Below, one piece after another: positions 55,245-64,000 of a stretch of DNA of 64,000 nt (its first letter is position 1; each line of letters opens with the position of its first letter). The stretch spans positions 487,001 to 551,000 of the forward strand of contig NC_017542.1 in NCBI RefSeq assembly GCF_000237325.1, written 5' to 3'. Both the position numbers and the translations under genes were made by a program. This stretch comes from Paenibacillus polymyxa M1. Its GTDB lineage: Bacteria; Bacillota; Bacilli; Paenibacillales; Paenibacillaceae. The notes under the pieces are model-generated. The model was given only the letters and a program-made list of their open reading frames with translations, searched no databases and was not told the origin of the DNA.

Positions 55245-56042
55245 TTAATGATAGTGCTTAACTTTAAGGTCATCCAGGCTTTTGAACTCATATCCTTGCT
55301 TGCGAGCCTCGTCAATGATCGAGCCAAGTGCCTCGGTATTATCCTTGGATACAGAATGGAGCAAAATGACCGCTCCAGGGTGGAGCTGCTGCATAACTTG
55401 GCGATAGGCATAGTCTGTTCCTCGCTGAATATTCGTGTCCCAGTCCTTGTAGGCCACCGACCAGAACACACTCGTGTATCCAGCTTCTCGACAGGATGCC
55501 AATGCTTTTTCATTAAAAATGCCGCGCGGTGGCCGGACATATTTCATTTCCTTTTGCCCAGTCAGCTCTGCAGACGCAGTTCGTACCCGATCCAGCTCAG
55601 ACCGAATCTCTGCCGAAGAAATGGTGCTCATATCAGGATGGCTCCATGAATGGTTTCCGATAATATGGCCTTCGCTGGCCATGCGGCGCATCAAATCCGG
55701 TTGGTCTTTTACAAAATGCCCGGTTACAAAGAAGGCGGCTGGAACCTTTTTGGCTTTCAATACATCCAGCACCTTGGGAGTATATCCATTTTCGTAACCG
55801 TTGTCGAAAGTAAGAAACAATTCTTTCTTAGTCGTATCCCCCAAAAAGATGCCGCCTTGTCTTTCAATCAGGTGCATAAATCCTTCTTGTGCGATGGAAG
55901 GCAGCTCGCCTCCCTTACTTTTTTTAAATCCAAAATGATACGGCTGTCCGTCCACAGCTTGGGTAGCTGATGCTGATTCTCCCATAACTGTGGACATCCC
56001 CATCAATGCAATGCATAGCCACAAGGTAAATATTTGCTTCAT
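55245..56042 (-). CDS. pdaA: Polysaccharide deacetylase, PdaA type (muramic delta-lactam synthesis)
   Basis: 265 residues. Signal peptide (1-25, SASA). NodB domain with LTFDNGYENGYTPKVLDVLK, the Asn-for-Asp variant typical of PdaA, GNHSWSHPDMSTIS with the zinc His pair, and RPPRGIFNEKAL. In Bacillus subtilis PdaA deacetylates muramic acid so that cortex delta-lactam can form, needed for germination. This supports a spore-forming host. Monocistronic. Confidence 0.88.
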   Translation of the reverse strand: MKQIFTLWLCIALMGMSTVMGESASATQAVDGQPYHFGFKKSKGGELPSIAQEGFMHLIERQGGIFLGDTTKKELFLTFDNGYENGYTPKVLDVLKAKKVPAAFFVTGHFVKDQPDLMRRMASEGHIIGNHSWSHPDMSTISSAEIRSELDRVRTASAELTGQKEMKYVRPPRGIFNEKALASCREAGYTSVFWSVAYKDWDTNIQRGTDYAYRQVMQQLHPGAVILLHSVSKDNTEALGSIIDEARKQGYEFKSLDDLKVKHYH

Positions 56043-56168
56043 CTATCTTCCTCCGCTTCCGCCCTGATTCGGGTAAGATGTGTATACTTCGGCTTATTCC
56101 ATACCATCTGCAATATCATGTTCATTTATGCAAAGAAAGAAATGCTTGCACCAAACTTAAAACACATA

Positions 56169-56198
56169 TTGACATCAATAAAATCGAAGTAGTATACT
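56169..56198 (+). promoter_or_regulatory. Promoter of metNP
   Basis: TTGACA (56169-56174), 18-base spacer, TATACT (56193-56198), about 115 bases before the metN-like gene. I found no S-box riboswitch in this leader. Confidence 0.7.
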
Positions 56199-56313
56199 CT
56201 ATAAAACTTACTAAAATACTCGGATTTAAATTTGATTCGATGTTCGTGCCATAGGAAAGAAATCAACTCAGAGAGATTTTACATACTTGATGGAGCGGGA
56301 GGAGTTAGGAGCT

Positions 56314-57336
56314 ATGATTGAACTTAGGAATGTATCCAAAACCTATGTAAGAAAAGGCTTAAGCATTCAAGCGTTAAAAAATATAAATATCACAGTGGAT
56401 AAAGGAGATATCTTTGGTTTTATCGGATTCAGTGGTGCGGGAAAAAGTACGCTTATCCGTTTGGTCAATCGTCTGGAGAAAGTAACGACCGGTGAGGTTC
56501 TTGTCGAAGGGGAGAGCTTAAATGCCTACTCGACCTCGGGGCTGCGAAAAGTAAGGAAGAAGATCGGCATGATTTTTCAGCATTTTAATCTGCTGGAATC
56601 GAAAACAGTATTCGAAAACATTGCCATTCCGTTGGTGCTGCTCAAGCGCAACAAGCGGGAAATTGAGAGGCGTGTAACAGAGTTGCTGGCATTCACAGGA
56701 TTATCGGATAAGGCAAATAGTTATCCCAGCGAGCTTTCCGGCGGACAAAAGCAGCGTGTCGGGATTGCGCGGGCGCTTGCGAGCAACCCGTCCATTTTGC
56801 TCTGTGATGAGGCAACCTCGGCACTCGATCCGCAGACCACGCAGTCTATTCTTGATTTGCTTCGCAAAATTAACAAGGAATACAAGATCACCATATTGAT
56901 CATCACCCATGAGATGTCGGTCATTCAACGGATTTGCAACAAGGTAGCTGTAATGGAGAAGGGGGAAATCATTGAGCAGGGCGATGTACTGGAGGTATTC
57001 GGGCAGCCGAAGCATCCAACGACGCAAAGCTTTGTACGCACAGTTATTCACGATGAAGTACCGGATAGTGTACTGCAAACGTTCGAGCAACAAGAGTCGC
57101 AACGCATATACAAGCTGGAATTTATCGGACAGGCAGCTTCCGACCCAGTGGTTCATGAATTGATTCGGAAGCATGATATCCATGTGAACATTTTGTTTGC
57201 CAACATGACGGAGATACAAGAAACGACGATTGGCTATATGACACTTCAACTGCGCGGTGAGCAGCAGGCCGTTCAGCAGGCTGTTGATTTTATCAAGAGC
57301 AAAGGAGTCCATATTCAGGAGGTGGAGAGTCTATGA
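56314..57336 (+). CDS. metN: Methionine ABC transporter ATPase (MetN type)
   Basis: 340 residues beginning MIELRNVSKTYVRKGLSIQA. A TTG at 56287 would add nine residues; the ATG at 56314 has GGGAGGAG nine bases before. Walker A GFSGAGKST, signature LSGGQKQRVG, Walker B ILLCDEA followed by TSALD, and a C-terminal NIL domain (about 265-340, IYKLEFIGQAASDPVVHELI) that binds methionine for feedback in E. coli MetN. The permease gene overlaps by four bases. No binding-protein gene (MetQ) follows. Confidence 0.9.
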   Translation: MIELRNVSKTYVRKGLSIQALKNINITVDKGDIFGFIGFSGAGKSTLIRLVNRLEKVTTGEVLVEGESLNAYSTSGLRKVRKKIGMIFQHFNLLESKTVFENIAIPLVLLKRNKREIERRVTELLAFTGLSDKANSYPSELSGGQKQRVGIARALASNPSILLCDEATSALDPQTTQSILDLLRKINKEYKITILIITHEMSVIQRICNKVAVMEKGEIIEQGDVLEVFGQPKHPTTQSFVRTVIHDEVPDSVLQTFEQQESQRIYKLEFIGQAASDPVVHELIRKHDIHVNILFANMTEIQETTIGYMTLQLRGEQQAVQQAVDFIKSKGVHIQEVESL

Positions 57337-57998
57337 TGATTACAGGAACCACGATAACTTGGGATCAACTGTGGGAAGCTTTGTATGAATCCGTGCTCAT
57401 GGTCAGCATATCATTATTTATTGGCGCTCTGATTGGGATTCCTATCGGTATTTTACTTGTTGTTACCCGTTTAGGCGGAATTTTGGAGAACAAATGGCTG
57501 TACGGTATTTTAAATCCGATCATTAACATTGTCCGTTCCTTACCGTTTATTATTTTGCTGATAGCGATCATTCCGTTAACTCGTCTGATTGTGCATACAT
57601 CTATTGGGACTAGTGCGGCCATTGTCCCCTTGATTATATATATAGCACCTTATATCGGCAGGTTGGTGGAAAATTCGCTGTTGGAGGTCAACCCGGGGAT
57701 ATTGGAGGCAGCAGATGCGATGGGAGCGACTCCGTTTCAGGTCATTCGATACTTTTTGCTACCCGAGGCATTCAGTTCTTTGATTTTATCGTTAACGACA
57801 GCCGCCATTGGACTGATTGGTGCAACGGCTATGGCTGGTGCGGTCGGTGGCGGTGGGATTGGCGACCTGGCGATAGCGTATGGCTATCAACGTTTTGATA
57901 CGCTGGTAATGCTGATTACTGTTATCATTCTAGTCGTGTTTGTACAAGGTGTTCAGTCCTTGGGCAATCTGCTCTCCCGCAAAGCACGCAGGGGTTAA
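57333..57998 (+). CDS. metP: Methionine ABC transporter permease (MetP/MetI type)
   Basis: 221 residues, five helices, EAA loop (ILEAADAMGATPFQVIRYFL), and GATAMAGAVGGGGIGDLAI typical of MetI. ATGA overlap with metN couples translation. The usual lipoprotein partner is not encoded nearby, so the system must borrow one from elsewhere or use a different ligand. Confidence 0.9.
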   Translation: MMITGTTITWDQLWEALYESVLMVSISLFIGALIGIPIGILLVVTRLGGILENKWLYGILNPIINIVRSLPFIILLIAIIPLTRLIVHTSIGTSAAIVPLIIYIAPYIGRLVENSLLEVNPGILEAADAMGATPFQVIRYFLLPEAFSSLILSLTTAAIGLIGATAMAGAVGGGGIGDLAIAYGYQRFDTLVMLITVIILVVFVQGVQSLGNLLSRKARRG

Positions 57999-58062
57999 TG
58001 AACAAAACGGATATAAAAATATATAGTTGGTATGTCAGGTTTTAGCGTTATTACTGATCAAG

Positions 58063-58094
58063 AAACGCCCTATGTAACTGGATAGGGCGTTTTT
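58063..58094 (+). terminator. Intrinsic terminator of metNP
   Basis: AACGCCCTAT / ATAGGGCGTT stem and T5. Confidence 0.9.
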
Positions 58095-58133
58095 GCTGTT
58101 TCTTATATCCAAACTATTATCACATTGCTATTT

Positions 58134-59114
58134 TTATAGAGCGCCAATTACTGGATGAGGAACATACAGTTCTTCCAGCGACGCAATTTCCTCTGGTGTT
58201 AACGTAATTGATAGAGCAGCTACCGCATCTTCGAGATGAGATGTCTTTGTAGCACCGATAATGGGAGCAGTCACCGGTGCTTTCTGCAGCAACCAGGCAA
58301 GAGCAATTTGAACGCGGGGAACTCCACGTTTTTCTGCGATTGTCGCAACCTGATCCACAATCAATCGATCGGAATCTGCAGTCGCATCGTATTTAGATTT
58401 TGACACTTGATCGGTTTCAGACCGATGTGTTGTTTCCTGCGTATCCCGCGTCAATCTACCTCCTGCAAGCGGGCTATATGGAATTACACCGATCTTTTCC
58501 TCCTTACAAAGCGGCAGCATTTCTCTCTCTTCTTCACGGTATAAAAGGTTTAAATGATTTTGCATTGATACAAACCGTGTCCATCCATTATTCTCAGCGA
58601 CATGCAATGCCTTCAGAAACTGCCATGCATACATGGCAGAAGCACCAATATATCTTGCCTTTCCGGCCTTCACAACATCATGTAATGCTTCCATTGTCTC
58701 TTCAATAGGGGTATTGTAATCCCAGCGATGGATTTGGTATAGATCCACATAATCTGTCCCCAGTCGCTTAAGGCTCTTATCAATTTCGCTCATGATAGCC
58801 TTTCGGGAAAGTCCCGCACCATTGGGGCCTTGATGCATACGGAAATGAACCTTTGTTGCTAGGACAATTTCATCTCGATTCGCATAATCCTTTAAAGCCC
58901 GTCCGACAATTTCCTCGCTAGTTCCATCTGAATATACATTTGCGGTATCAAAAAAATTAATGCCTAGCTCCAGAGCTTTTTTTATAACTGGACGACTGCG
59001 CTCTTCATCTAGTATCCATGGATGAATCCATCGTTCAGCGACCCCGAAGCCCATACAGCCAAGACAAAGCCGGGATACATCCAAGCCGGTATTTCCAAGC
59101 TTAACATAGTCCAT
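58134..59114 (-). CDS. Aldo/keto reductase
   Basis: 326 residues, TIM barrel. Catalytic tetrad: Asp (FFDTANVYSDG), Tyr in the same block, Lys (LATKVHF) and His (YQIHRWDY). NADPH-binding C-terminus (LLQKAPVTAPIIGATKTSHL). Cytoplasmic reductase of aldehydes or ketones. Driven by a promoter with a 19-base spacer and centred palindrome, the hallmark of MerR-family activation, so it is probably induced by an electrophile or aldehyde. Confidence 0.92.
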   Translation of the reverse strand: MDYVKLGNTGLDVSRLCLGCMGFGVAERWIHPWILDEERSRPVIKKALELGINFFDTANVYSDGTSEEIVGRALKDYANRDEIVLATKVHFRMHQGPNGAGLSRKAIMSEIDKSLKRLGTDYVDLYQIHRWDYNTPIEETMEALHDVVKAGKARYIGASAMYAWQFLKALHVAENNGWTRFVSMQNHLNLLYREEEREMLPLCKEEKIGVIPYSPLAGGRLTRDTQETTHRSETDQVSKSKYDATADSDRLIVDQVATIAEKRGVPRVQIALAWLLQKAPVTAPIIGATKTSHLEDAVAALSITLTPEEIASLEELYVPHPVIGAL

Positions 59115-59182
59115 TTGATTATACCTCGCTTCCTAGATATGGTTTTCTTCAAATCTAGTCTACTCCACCGCTTACATCGGAT

Positions 59183-59213
59183 ATTATGCCATATGGAGTT
59201 AACTCCAAGCCAA
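59183..59213 (-). promoter_or_regulatory. MerR-type promoter of the aldo/keto reductase
   Basis: Minus strand TTGGCT (59213-59208), a 19-base spacer and CATAAT (59188-59183). The spacer contains the perfect 14-base palindrome TGGAGTTAACTCCA (59194-59207). Overlong spacers with a central dyad are characteristic of MerR-family activated promoters; AdhR/NmlR-type regulators use GTTAAC-centred sites. The regulator itself is not in this window. Confidence 0.75.
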
Positions 59214-59386
59214 GCATTTTTGCTGCGGAATGATTCGTATAGGTCTAATTGTTCAGAATCGGTTCAGTAGGGTTTCGTATACTTCTCTTAGCATAGTTCC
59301 TTGGTTGCATAAATCGTAGAACTAAATATGACTAAAGCCTTTGATATAACAGGATATATGCCAATAAATAGTGTCTAGGAGTGAAA

Positions 59387-62300
59387 ATGTTGAAACTTGT
59401 AAATCGAAATAAATGGATTGCATCTGCAATGGTACTGGGGATTGCTTCAGGCTCCATCGTATCTCTGCCTTGGATGGGCGGTGCCCAGACTGCTTATGCA
59501 GCGACAGCAGATACGCAAAGTGAAACTGGATTTGTAACACAAGCTCGCACTTTGGGTTTGATGACAGGTGGTAATCAGGGCGATTTTATGGCACAAAAGA
59601 ATTTGACCCGCGCAGAAGCGGCTAAAATTTTGTGCAGTCTGTTCCAGTTGGAAGTTAACAATCAGCCGCAAACATCTTTTATGGATGTGTCCTCGGATGC
59701 ATGGGGTGCTCCCTATATTGAGGCTGTACGTGCAGCCGGGTATATGACAGGCAACGGAGAACTGTTCCGTCCGGGAGATGCCATTACCAAGGAAGAACTG
59801 ATCGTATCGCTAGTACGCGCAATGGACTTGCAGGATGCAGGTACTACGGACGCACAGCAAAATGCAGTTCAGGTAGCTCGCAATTATGGTTTGTTATCAG
59901 AGGATGCTTCTGCAACGGATTTGAAAAATCCATTGAACCGGGAGAGTAGTGCGGAAGTATTCGTTAGCCTGTTGGATCATCCAGTAGGAGAAGTGAAATC
60001 AGAGGGCAATACTGTTCGAATCGGAAATATCCCATACCAGCTGGAAGGATCTTTGCAAGGTTTGTTCGGTGAAAATAATAAAGCGGTATTAAAAGGGGCA
60101 AAAATTGACCTTAACCGCAATTTGCGTACACTCACAGGTGTAAATAAACTGGAAATTAACGCAGACGGTGGCGTATTTGACGGTAAGGGTGTGTCTTTTG
60201 ATGGACGCCTGATCGTCAATGGTTCGGTAACCTTGAAAAACATGTCCTCCACAGGCGTATTGGAAATCAAAGGTTCAGGAAATCAGTCTGTATCGGCCAT
60301 TTTGGAAAATACGACATGGTCTGGTGTGGAGTTGGGCTCTAAGGATGCCAAGCTGACAGCAACCGGAACGACAAAGATTGACAACTTGACGCTGAAAAAT
60401 GATGCATCGATCATGACCGAAGGAAATGCTGCGATTAGCCGTGTTTCATTACAACAGGGACTAGGCAAGCTGTTGGTGAGCGGAAGTATTGGTTTGCTGG
60501 ATGCATCACAATATGTGGGAGTTCCTTTTATCACACTGGCCAAGGGGGCTGCAATCAACCAGCTCAACCTGCCGGAACAAAAACAGCCGCGGGATGTTAT
60601 CATTAACTATGATGCGGTGAAAGAAGCTATTGGTCTCGTCAATGGTACAAAGAACTCATCCTCTGCTGGATCGGTTATCACGGATACAGACAGCAAAGAT
60701 AAGAAAAAACACGACAGTGACATTATCAGCGTAGACCGCAGTCAGTTGGAGACGGAAGTCCATGCAGCCAAAGAACTGCTGGAGCGTGCAGGTGAGGGTG
60801 GAACAGATCAGGCGCTTTACCCAGCCGCAGCGAAGGAAAGCCTGTCTATAGCAATCAATCAAGCTATGCTGGTACTGAACAATACGGCAGCCACGCAGGC
60901 AGAAGTAGATCAAGCGCTCAGCACATTGAAACAGGATGTTTCTGTGTACACAGCCTCAGTCACAGAACCGGTGATTGGAACACAGGAATTAACTAGACTG
61001 ATTCAGTTAGCTTCGACTATCCTTGAACAAAACCGGATGGTTGGTGACGAATTTCCGCCTCTTTGGGATGACTCACTAAGTCAAGCTATTCGATTTGGCA
61101 ACAATGTGTTGGAAGGGAATGCGCCTCAGAATATTGTGGATCGGGAAGTAGAAAGCTTGGGTCGAGTAATAAAGGTATACAAAGCATCAGTAAAACTCAG
61201 AGATGTCTATCTGCATTTTCTCGATGTAACGGATCGTGTGGAGAATTTGAAAACTGACAAAGCGCGTTACAAGTCCATTGTGAGGGAAGGATCAAAAGTA
61301 TATCTGAATCCATTATCTACAACGGAGCAGTTGGACGAATGGAAACAAAAAATAGAAGGTGCCACAGAATCATTCTTGGCACTGCAAGCAGCGGACTTCT
61401 CAGTGCTTAAAAATACTTTACAAGAAGCGCAGGTTATCTACGATCAGAGTGGTTCTCAAAATGCTGAACTAGACAACCTGATTCAGGAATATACAGAGAA
61501 GATGCACACTGCTATGACCCAGCAGGACGTATTGAACTTGAACATGGAGCTGAGTCAAAGGCTTACGGAATTTACTGCGCCAGTGCCTGCTACAACTCGG
61601 GAAAAACTGCAGCAGCTGGTTCAAGATATTCAACTCAAACTGCTGTCTGACCCTGTAGCTCGTAATTACTTGAATACGGAAATGCAGCTTTTAGATCAAC
61701 AAACAGTACAAGCCCACTTTGCACTTATTATGCCGTTTACTCCTGAGGAGCAATTGGTGATCTCTTATAATCAATTAAGTCAGGCTAAAGGGACCTATAT
61801 TGAAAAATATAATGAGAAAAGGCTACAGTTGAGAGACAAAGTCATTGAAATGCAGACTTCGATCAATGGAATTTTGCTGCAAAATTCAGGCACATTAAGC
61901 GCTGAGGCTCAGCAAGCTTTGTCTTCTGCTTCAGAGCATGCCTCTACTTTCTTAGGCTTGTCCAGCTTTGAATTACAAGACGTTGTTCCTGTATATGAGG
62001 AGCTGCAACAGGTACAGAACCAGTATACTGCACCTATAGCGGTGGATACTATGTTGTTGAACCTCAATATCAATTTGGCTAATAATGAAGTTCAGACGTT
62101 CGGACGTCATTATACTGATCAAGATAACGAAGAACTTCAGGGGCAAATTAATCTGGCAAACCTTGTGCTTAATAATCCGAATAGCACACAACTGCAGGTA
62201 GACCAGGCTAACACGGATTTGATTACAGCGTTTGCGAACTACCAATCCAAATGGATCGTAACTGATCTTGATATCAATGAGCTCAAGAACATTGCGAACA

Positions 62301-62911
62301 ATCTGCTTACAGTAAATGGTACAGATCCTACGACGGTCTACTTTCACAGAGTAGTGGATGCATTCAATCGTCTGGACCAGTATTTGCCTATGCCGGAACT
62401 TAAGAAAAATTACATGAATCTGGAAGATGCGATTCAGGAGTATAAAGATTTTATAGACAGCCAGCAACAAAGCAGCGGAACAGGAAGCGGCGACAGCAGT
62501 GGTGGAACAACACCGCTAAGCGATAGCGACGGAACAGGAAGCGGCGACAGCAGTGGTGGAGCAACATCGCCAAGTGATAGCGACGGAACAGGAACTGGCG
62601 ACAGCAGTGGTGGAACAACACCGCCAAGCGATAGCGACGGAACAGGAAGTAGCGACAGCAGTGGTGGAACAACACCGCCAAGCGATAGCAACGGAACAGG
62701 AAGCGGCGACAGCAGTGGTGGAGCAACATCGCCAAGCGATAATAGCGGAACAGGAAGCGGCGACATTAGCGGTGGAGCAACACCGCCGAGCGATAACAGT
62801 GGAACAGGAAGCAGCGACAGCAGTGGTGAAGCAACGCCACCGAGCGTTAGCAGCGGAGATGATTCAGGCTCGATTCCTGGCGGTAGTATTGATGACGTTA
62901 TAATTCCTTAA
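59387..62911 (+). CDS. Large SLH-domain surface protein with FIVAR-like helical repeats
   Basis: About 1174 residues; ATG at 59387 lies five bases after AGGAG (a GTG at 59381 is too close). Signal peptide ending AYAA. N-terminal SLH region (about 45-195: LTRAEAAKILCSLFQ, SSDAWGAPYIEAVRAAGYMT, GDAITKEELIVSLVRAMDL) that would bind secondary wall polymer. A beta-helix-like middle (about 205-400), then a long helical part with FIVAR-type repeats (ATQAEVDQALSTLKQDV; NSTQLQVDQANTDLITAFAN). The C-terminal 130 residues are seven copies of an 18-residue Gly/Ser/Thr/Asp repeat. Likely a wall-bound structural or adhesion protein. A sensor kinase follows downstream. Confidence 0.9.
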   Translation: MLKLVNRNKWIASAMVLGIASGSIVSLPWMGGAQTAYAATADTQSETGFVTQARTLGLMTGGNQGDFMAQKNLTRAEAAKILCSLFQLEVNNQPQTSFMDVSSDAWGAPYIEAVRAAGYMTGNGELFRPGDAITKEELIVSLVRAMDLQDAGTTDAQQNAVQVARNYGLLSEDASATDLKNPLNRESSAEVFVSLLDHPVGEVKSEGNTVRIGNIPYQLEGSLQGLFGENNKAVLKGAKIDLNRNLRTLTGVNKLEINADGGVFDGKGVSFDGRLIVNGSVTLKNMSSTGVLEIKGSGNQSVSAILENTTWSGVELGSKDAKLTATGTTKIDNLTLKNDASIMTEGNAAISRVSLQQGLGKLLVSGSIGLLDASQYVGVPFITLAKGAAINQLNLPEQKQPRDVIINYDAVKEAIGLVNGTKNSSSAGSVITDTDSKDKKKHDSDIISVDRSQLETEVHAAKELLERAGEGGTDQALYPAAAKESLSIAINQAMLVLNNTAATQAEVDQALSTLKQDVSVYTASVTEPVIGTQELTRLIQLASTILEQNRMVGDEFPPLWDDSLSQAIRFGNNVLEGNAPQNIVDREVESLGRVIKVYKASVKLRDVYLHFLDVTDRVENLKTDKARYKSIVREGSKVYLNPLSTTEQLDEWKQKIEGATESFLALQAADFSVLKNTLQEAQVIYDQSGSQNAELDNLIQEYTEKMHTAMTQQDVLNLNMELSQRLTEFTAPVPATTREKLQQLVQDIQLKLLSDPVARNYLNTEMQLLDQQTVQAHFALIMPFTPEEQLVISYNQLSQAKGTYIEKYNEKRLQLRDKVIEMQTSINGILLQNSGTLSAEAQQALSSASEHASTFLGLSSFELQDVVPVYEELQQVQNQYTAPIAVDTMLLNLNINLANNEVQTFGRHYTDQDNEELQGQINLANLVLNNPNSTQLQVDQANTDLITAFANYQSKWIVTDLDINELKNIANNLLTVNGTDPTTVYFHRVVDAFNRLDQYLPMPELKKNYMNLEDAIQEYKDFIDSQQQSSGTGSGDSSGGTTPLSDSDGTGSGDSSGGATSPSDSDGTGTGDSSGGTTPPSDSDGTGSSDSSGGTTPPSDSNGTGSGDSSGGATSPSDNSGTGSGDISGGATPPSDNSGTGSSDSSGEATPPSVSSGDDSGSIPGGSIDDVIIP
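62477..62854 (+). repeat. 54-base in-frame tandem repeat, seven copies
   Basis: Seven contiguous 54-base units encode GTGSGDSSGGTTPPSDSD-like 18-residue repeats with few changes. The near-identity at DNA level points to recent slippage or recombination and likely copy-number variation between strains. Encodes a flexible, hydrophilic tail. Confidence 0.92.
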
Positions 62912-62947
62912 TAAGGGGAATATAGGAAGTGCAAGGATGTATAGAAG

Positions 62948-62993
62948 GGGACGATTCCGCACAGATTTTATCTGCGAGCGGACGTCCCTTTTT
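62948..62993 (+). terminator. Intrinsic terminator of the SLH gene
   Basis: GGGACG.TCCGC / GCGGA.CGTCCC stem with an inner CAGA/TCTG pairing, then T5. Confidence 0.85.
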
Positions 62994-63074
62994 GTATGGG
63001 ACAGATCTTCTAATGTAGCTGGATAGAATAACCGATACAAAAAGATAGACGTTATTGAAAAGAGCGGGGGATTT

Positions 63075-64000
63075 ATGAAAAAACAGGGAGTTTTATTTTT
63101 TATTATACTTCTGCTTGCGGTTGCGTTGCCGGTATATCCGTTAGTGTCGGGTGTATTATCCGGAAACAGTCATTGGAAAGCTCACAACGGTGTTATTGAT
63201 TTGCGTAATTGGGACCCCGACAAGGAAGGTGCTGTACAGTTGGGAGGAGAGTGGGAGTTTTATCCTAATCAGCTTTTTCAGCCTTCATCTTTTCAGGAAA
63301 CGCGATATCAGGATTGGGGAAATCGTCAAAACTCCTCCAAATTGGGATTAGGCACCGGATCTTCTGCCAAAATTGTGGATGTGCCTGGTAAATGGAATCA
63401 GTGGATGCCTGGGGGACAGGCGACTGGATATGGAACCTATCATGTTCGTGTACTATTGCCTGAAAAAGTGGAAAATCTGTACGGCATCCATATGCAAAAT
63501 ATTCGCAACTCCAGCCGAGTATGGATTAACGGAGCAGAGGTGGGGGCAAGTGGTATTCCCTCTGTTTCGGCCGACAAGGGCAAGCAGGGCAACGCCCCCT
63601 TTGTTGGATTTGCTGCAGTAGATGGACATTCGGCTGATATTACCGTGCATGTGGCTAATTATAGCTATTCCTCTGGGGGGATCATTTATCCGCTGCTATT
63701 TGGGGATTATGCCAGTATTACGCATAGCCGTGAAGTAGCGATGGCAGAGGACACCGTACTGGTTGCAGGATTTTTTATCCCTACCGTATTTTTTATCATG
63801 CTGTACTTTTTACGTAGAAAAGAGAAGGCCCTGCTTTACTTAGCATGCTTTTGCATCGCGGCACTATTTTACATTCTGACACATGGAGAGAAGCTGCTAG
63901 TCTGGGGGATGCCGGATTTGCCTTATGAATGGATATTGAAAATTCAATCGTTCTCTTCGACGCTGTTCTACTATTTTCTGATTCGGTATGTTCATCTGAC
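63075..64000 (+). CDS. 7TMR-DISM sensor protein, 5' part (runs off the window)
   Basis: 308 codons remain open to the window edge, so the gene is partial. Start ATG at 63075 after GCGGGGG. N-terminal helix (MKKQGVLFFIILLLAVALPV), an extracellular 7TMR-DISMED2-like domain (VIDLRNWDPD, LGGEWEFYPNQLF, VWINGAEVGASGIPS) and the first of seven helices (TVLVAGFFIPTVFFIMLYFL). Same architecture as the N-terminal half of the hybrid kinase at 22189, so a kinase module probably follows beyond 64000. Location next to the SLH protein hints at envelope sensing. Confidence 0.85.
   Translation, partial: MKKQGVLFFIILLLAVALPVYPLVSGVLSGNSHWKAHNGVIDLRNWDPDKEGAVQLGGEWEFYPNQLFQPSSFQETRYQDWGNRQNSSKLGLGTGSSAKIVDVPGKWNQWMPGGQATGYGTYHVRVLLPEKVENLYGIHMQNIRNSSRVWINGAEVGASGIPSVSADKGKQGNAPFVGFAAVDGHSADITVHVANYSYSSGGIIYPLLFGDYASITHSREVAMAEDTVLVAGFFIPTVFFIMLYFLRRKEKALLYLACFCIAALFYILTHGEKLLVWGMPDLPYEWILKIQSFSSTLFYYFLIRYVHL

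Noticed and set aside
56043..56313. S-box riboswitch before metNP
   Set aside because: The leader has a clear promoter but no SAM aptamer blocks.
62477..62854. CRISPR-like direct repeats
   Set aside because: Repeats are contiguous without unique spacers and encode an in-frame 18-residue unit.
62434..62903. Open frames on both strands across the C-terminal repeat of the SLH protein
   Set aside because: They arise from the repetitive, stop-free composition of the 54-base repeat; the SLH frame alone has a start signal and domains.

Overview
The window reads as chromosomal DNA from a low-to-moderate GC, spore-forming Gram-positive, most likely Paenibacillus of the P. polymyxa group. Pointers are strong AGGAGG-type ribosome-binding sites, many TTG/GTG starts, an SLH-domain surface protein with a signal peptide, a PdaA-type spore-cortex deacetylase, an LPXTG adhesin with sortase, 7TMR-DISM sensor kinases and glnQHMP in the Bacillus order. 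The species is an inference. I see no rRNA, tRNA, CRISPR array, prophage or insertion sequence.

Layout. 1-8.8 kb: a secreted OB-fold/GATase-like protein, a five-gene oligopeptide ABC operon (D-F-B-C-A) and a LysR regulator whose only sensible start codon is ACG. 8.8-12.6 kb: glnQHMP-type glutamine uptake operon (minus strand) and a DUF985 cupin. 12.7-19.3 kb (minus): an LPXTG adhesin, its class-D-like sortase and a GGDEF protein in a row, then a secreted transglutaminase-fold protein behind two tandem c-di-GMP-I riboswitches. 19.3-26.5 kb: AraC regulator, a gene remnant, a DUF445 protein, a hybrid sensor kinase with two kinase modules and a convergent SARP-type response regulator. 26.7-32 kb: nitroreductase with divergent HxlR regulator, GH18-like secreted protein, YcnI/YcnJ-type copper proteins. 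32.2-35 kb (minus): GGDEF/HD-GYP protein, a 31-residue membrane peptide and DUF5317. 35-42.4 kb: Bcr/CflA efflux pump, ECF sigma factor with a DUF3600 partner, the csoR-copZ-copA cluster with two visible operators, an NADPH nitroreductase. 42.6-47.4 kb (minus): a TPP-riboswitch operon (ThiY-like binding protein, thiamine-binding MTH1187 protein, ThiX, ThiZ, TatD hydrolase), interrupted by a 515-base highly structured gap. 47.6-64 kb: PPOX protein, CpdB-like nucleotidase, EAL protein, an unrecognised protein, GH13 glucosidase, PdaA, MetNP without a binding protein, an aldo/keto reductase behind a MerR-type promoter, a large SLH protein with an 18-residue tandem repeat, and the start of a second 7TMR-DISM sensor.

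Main theme: c-di-GMP. The window holds one GGDEF, one GGDEF/HD-GYP, one EAL protein and two adjacent c-di-GMP-I aptamers. The aptamers lie over a secreted enzyme with a Cys-His-Asp triad, directly next to a sortase-anchored adhesin. The best candidate for an undescribed system is c-di-GMP control of an extracellular transglutaminase-fold enzyme that either cross-links or releases the neighbouring adhesin.
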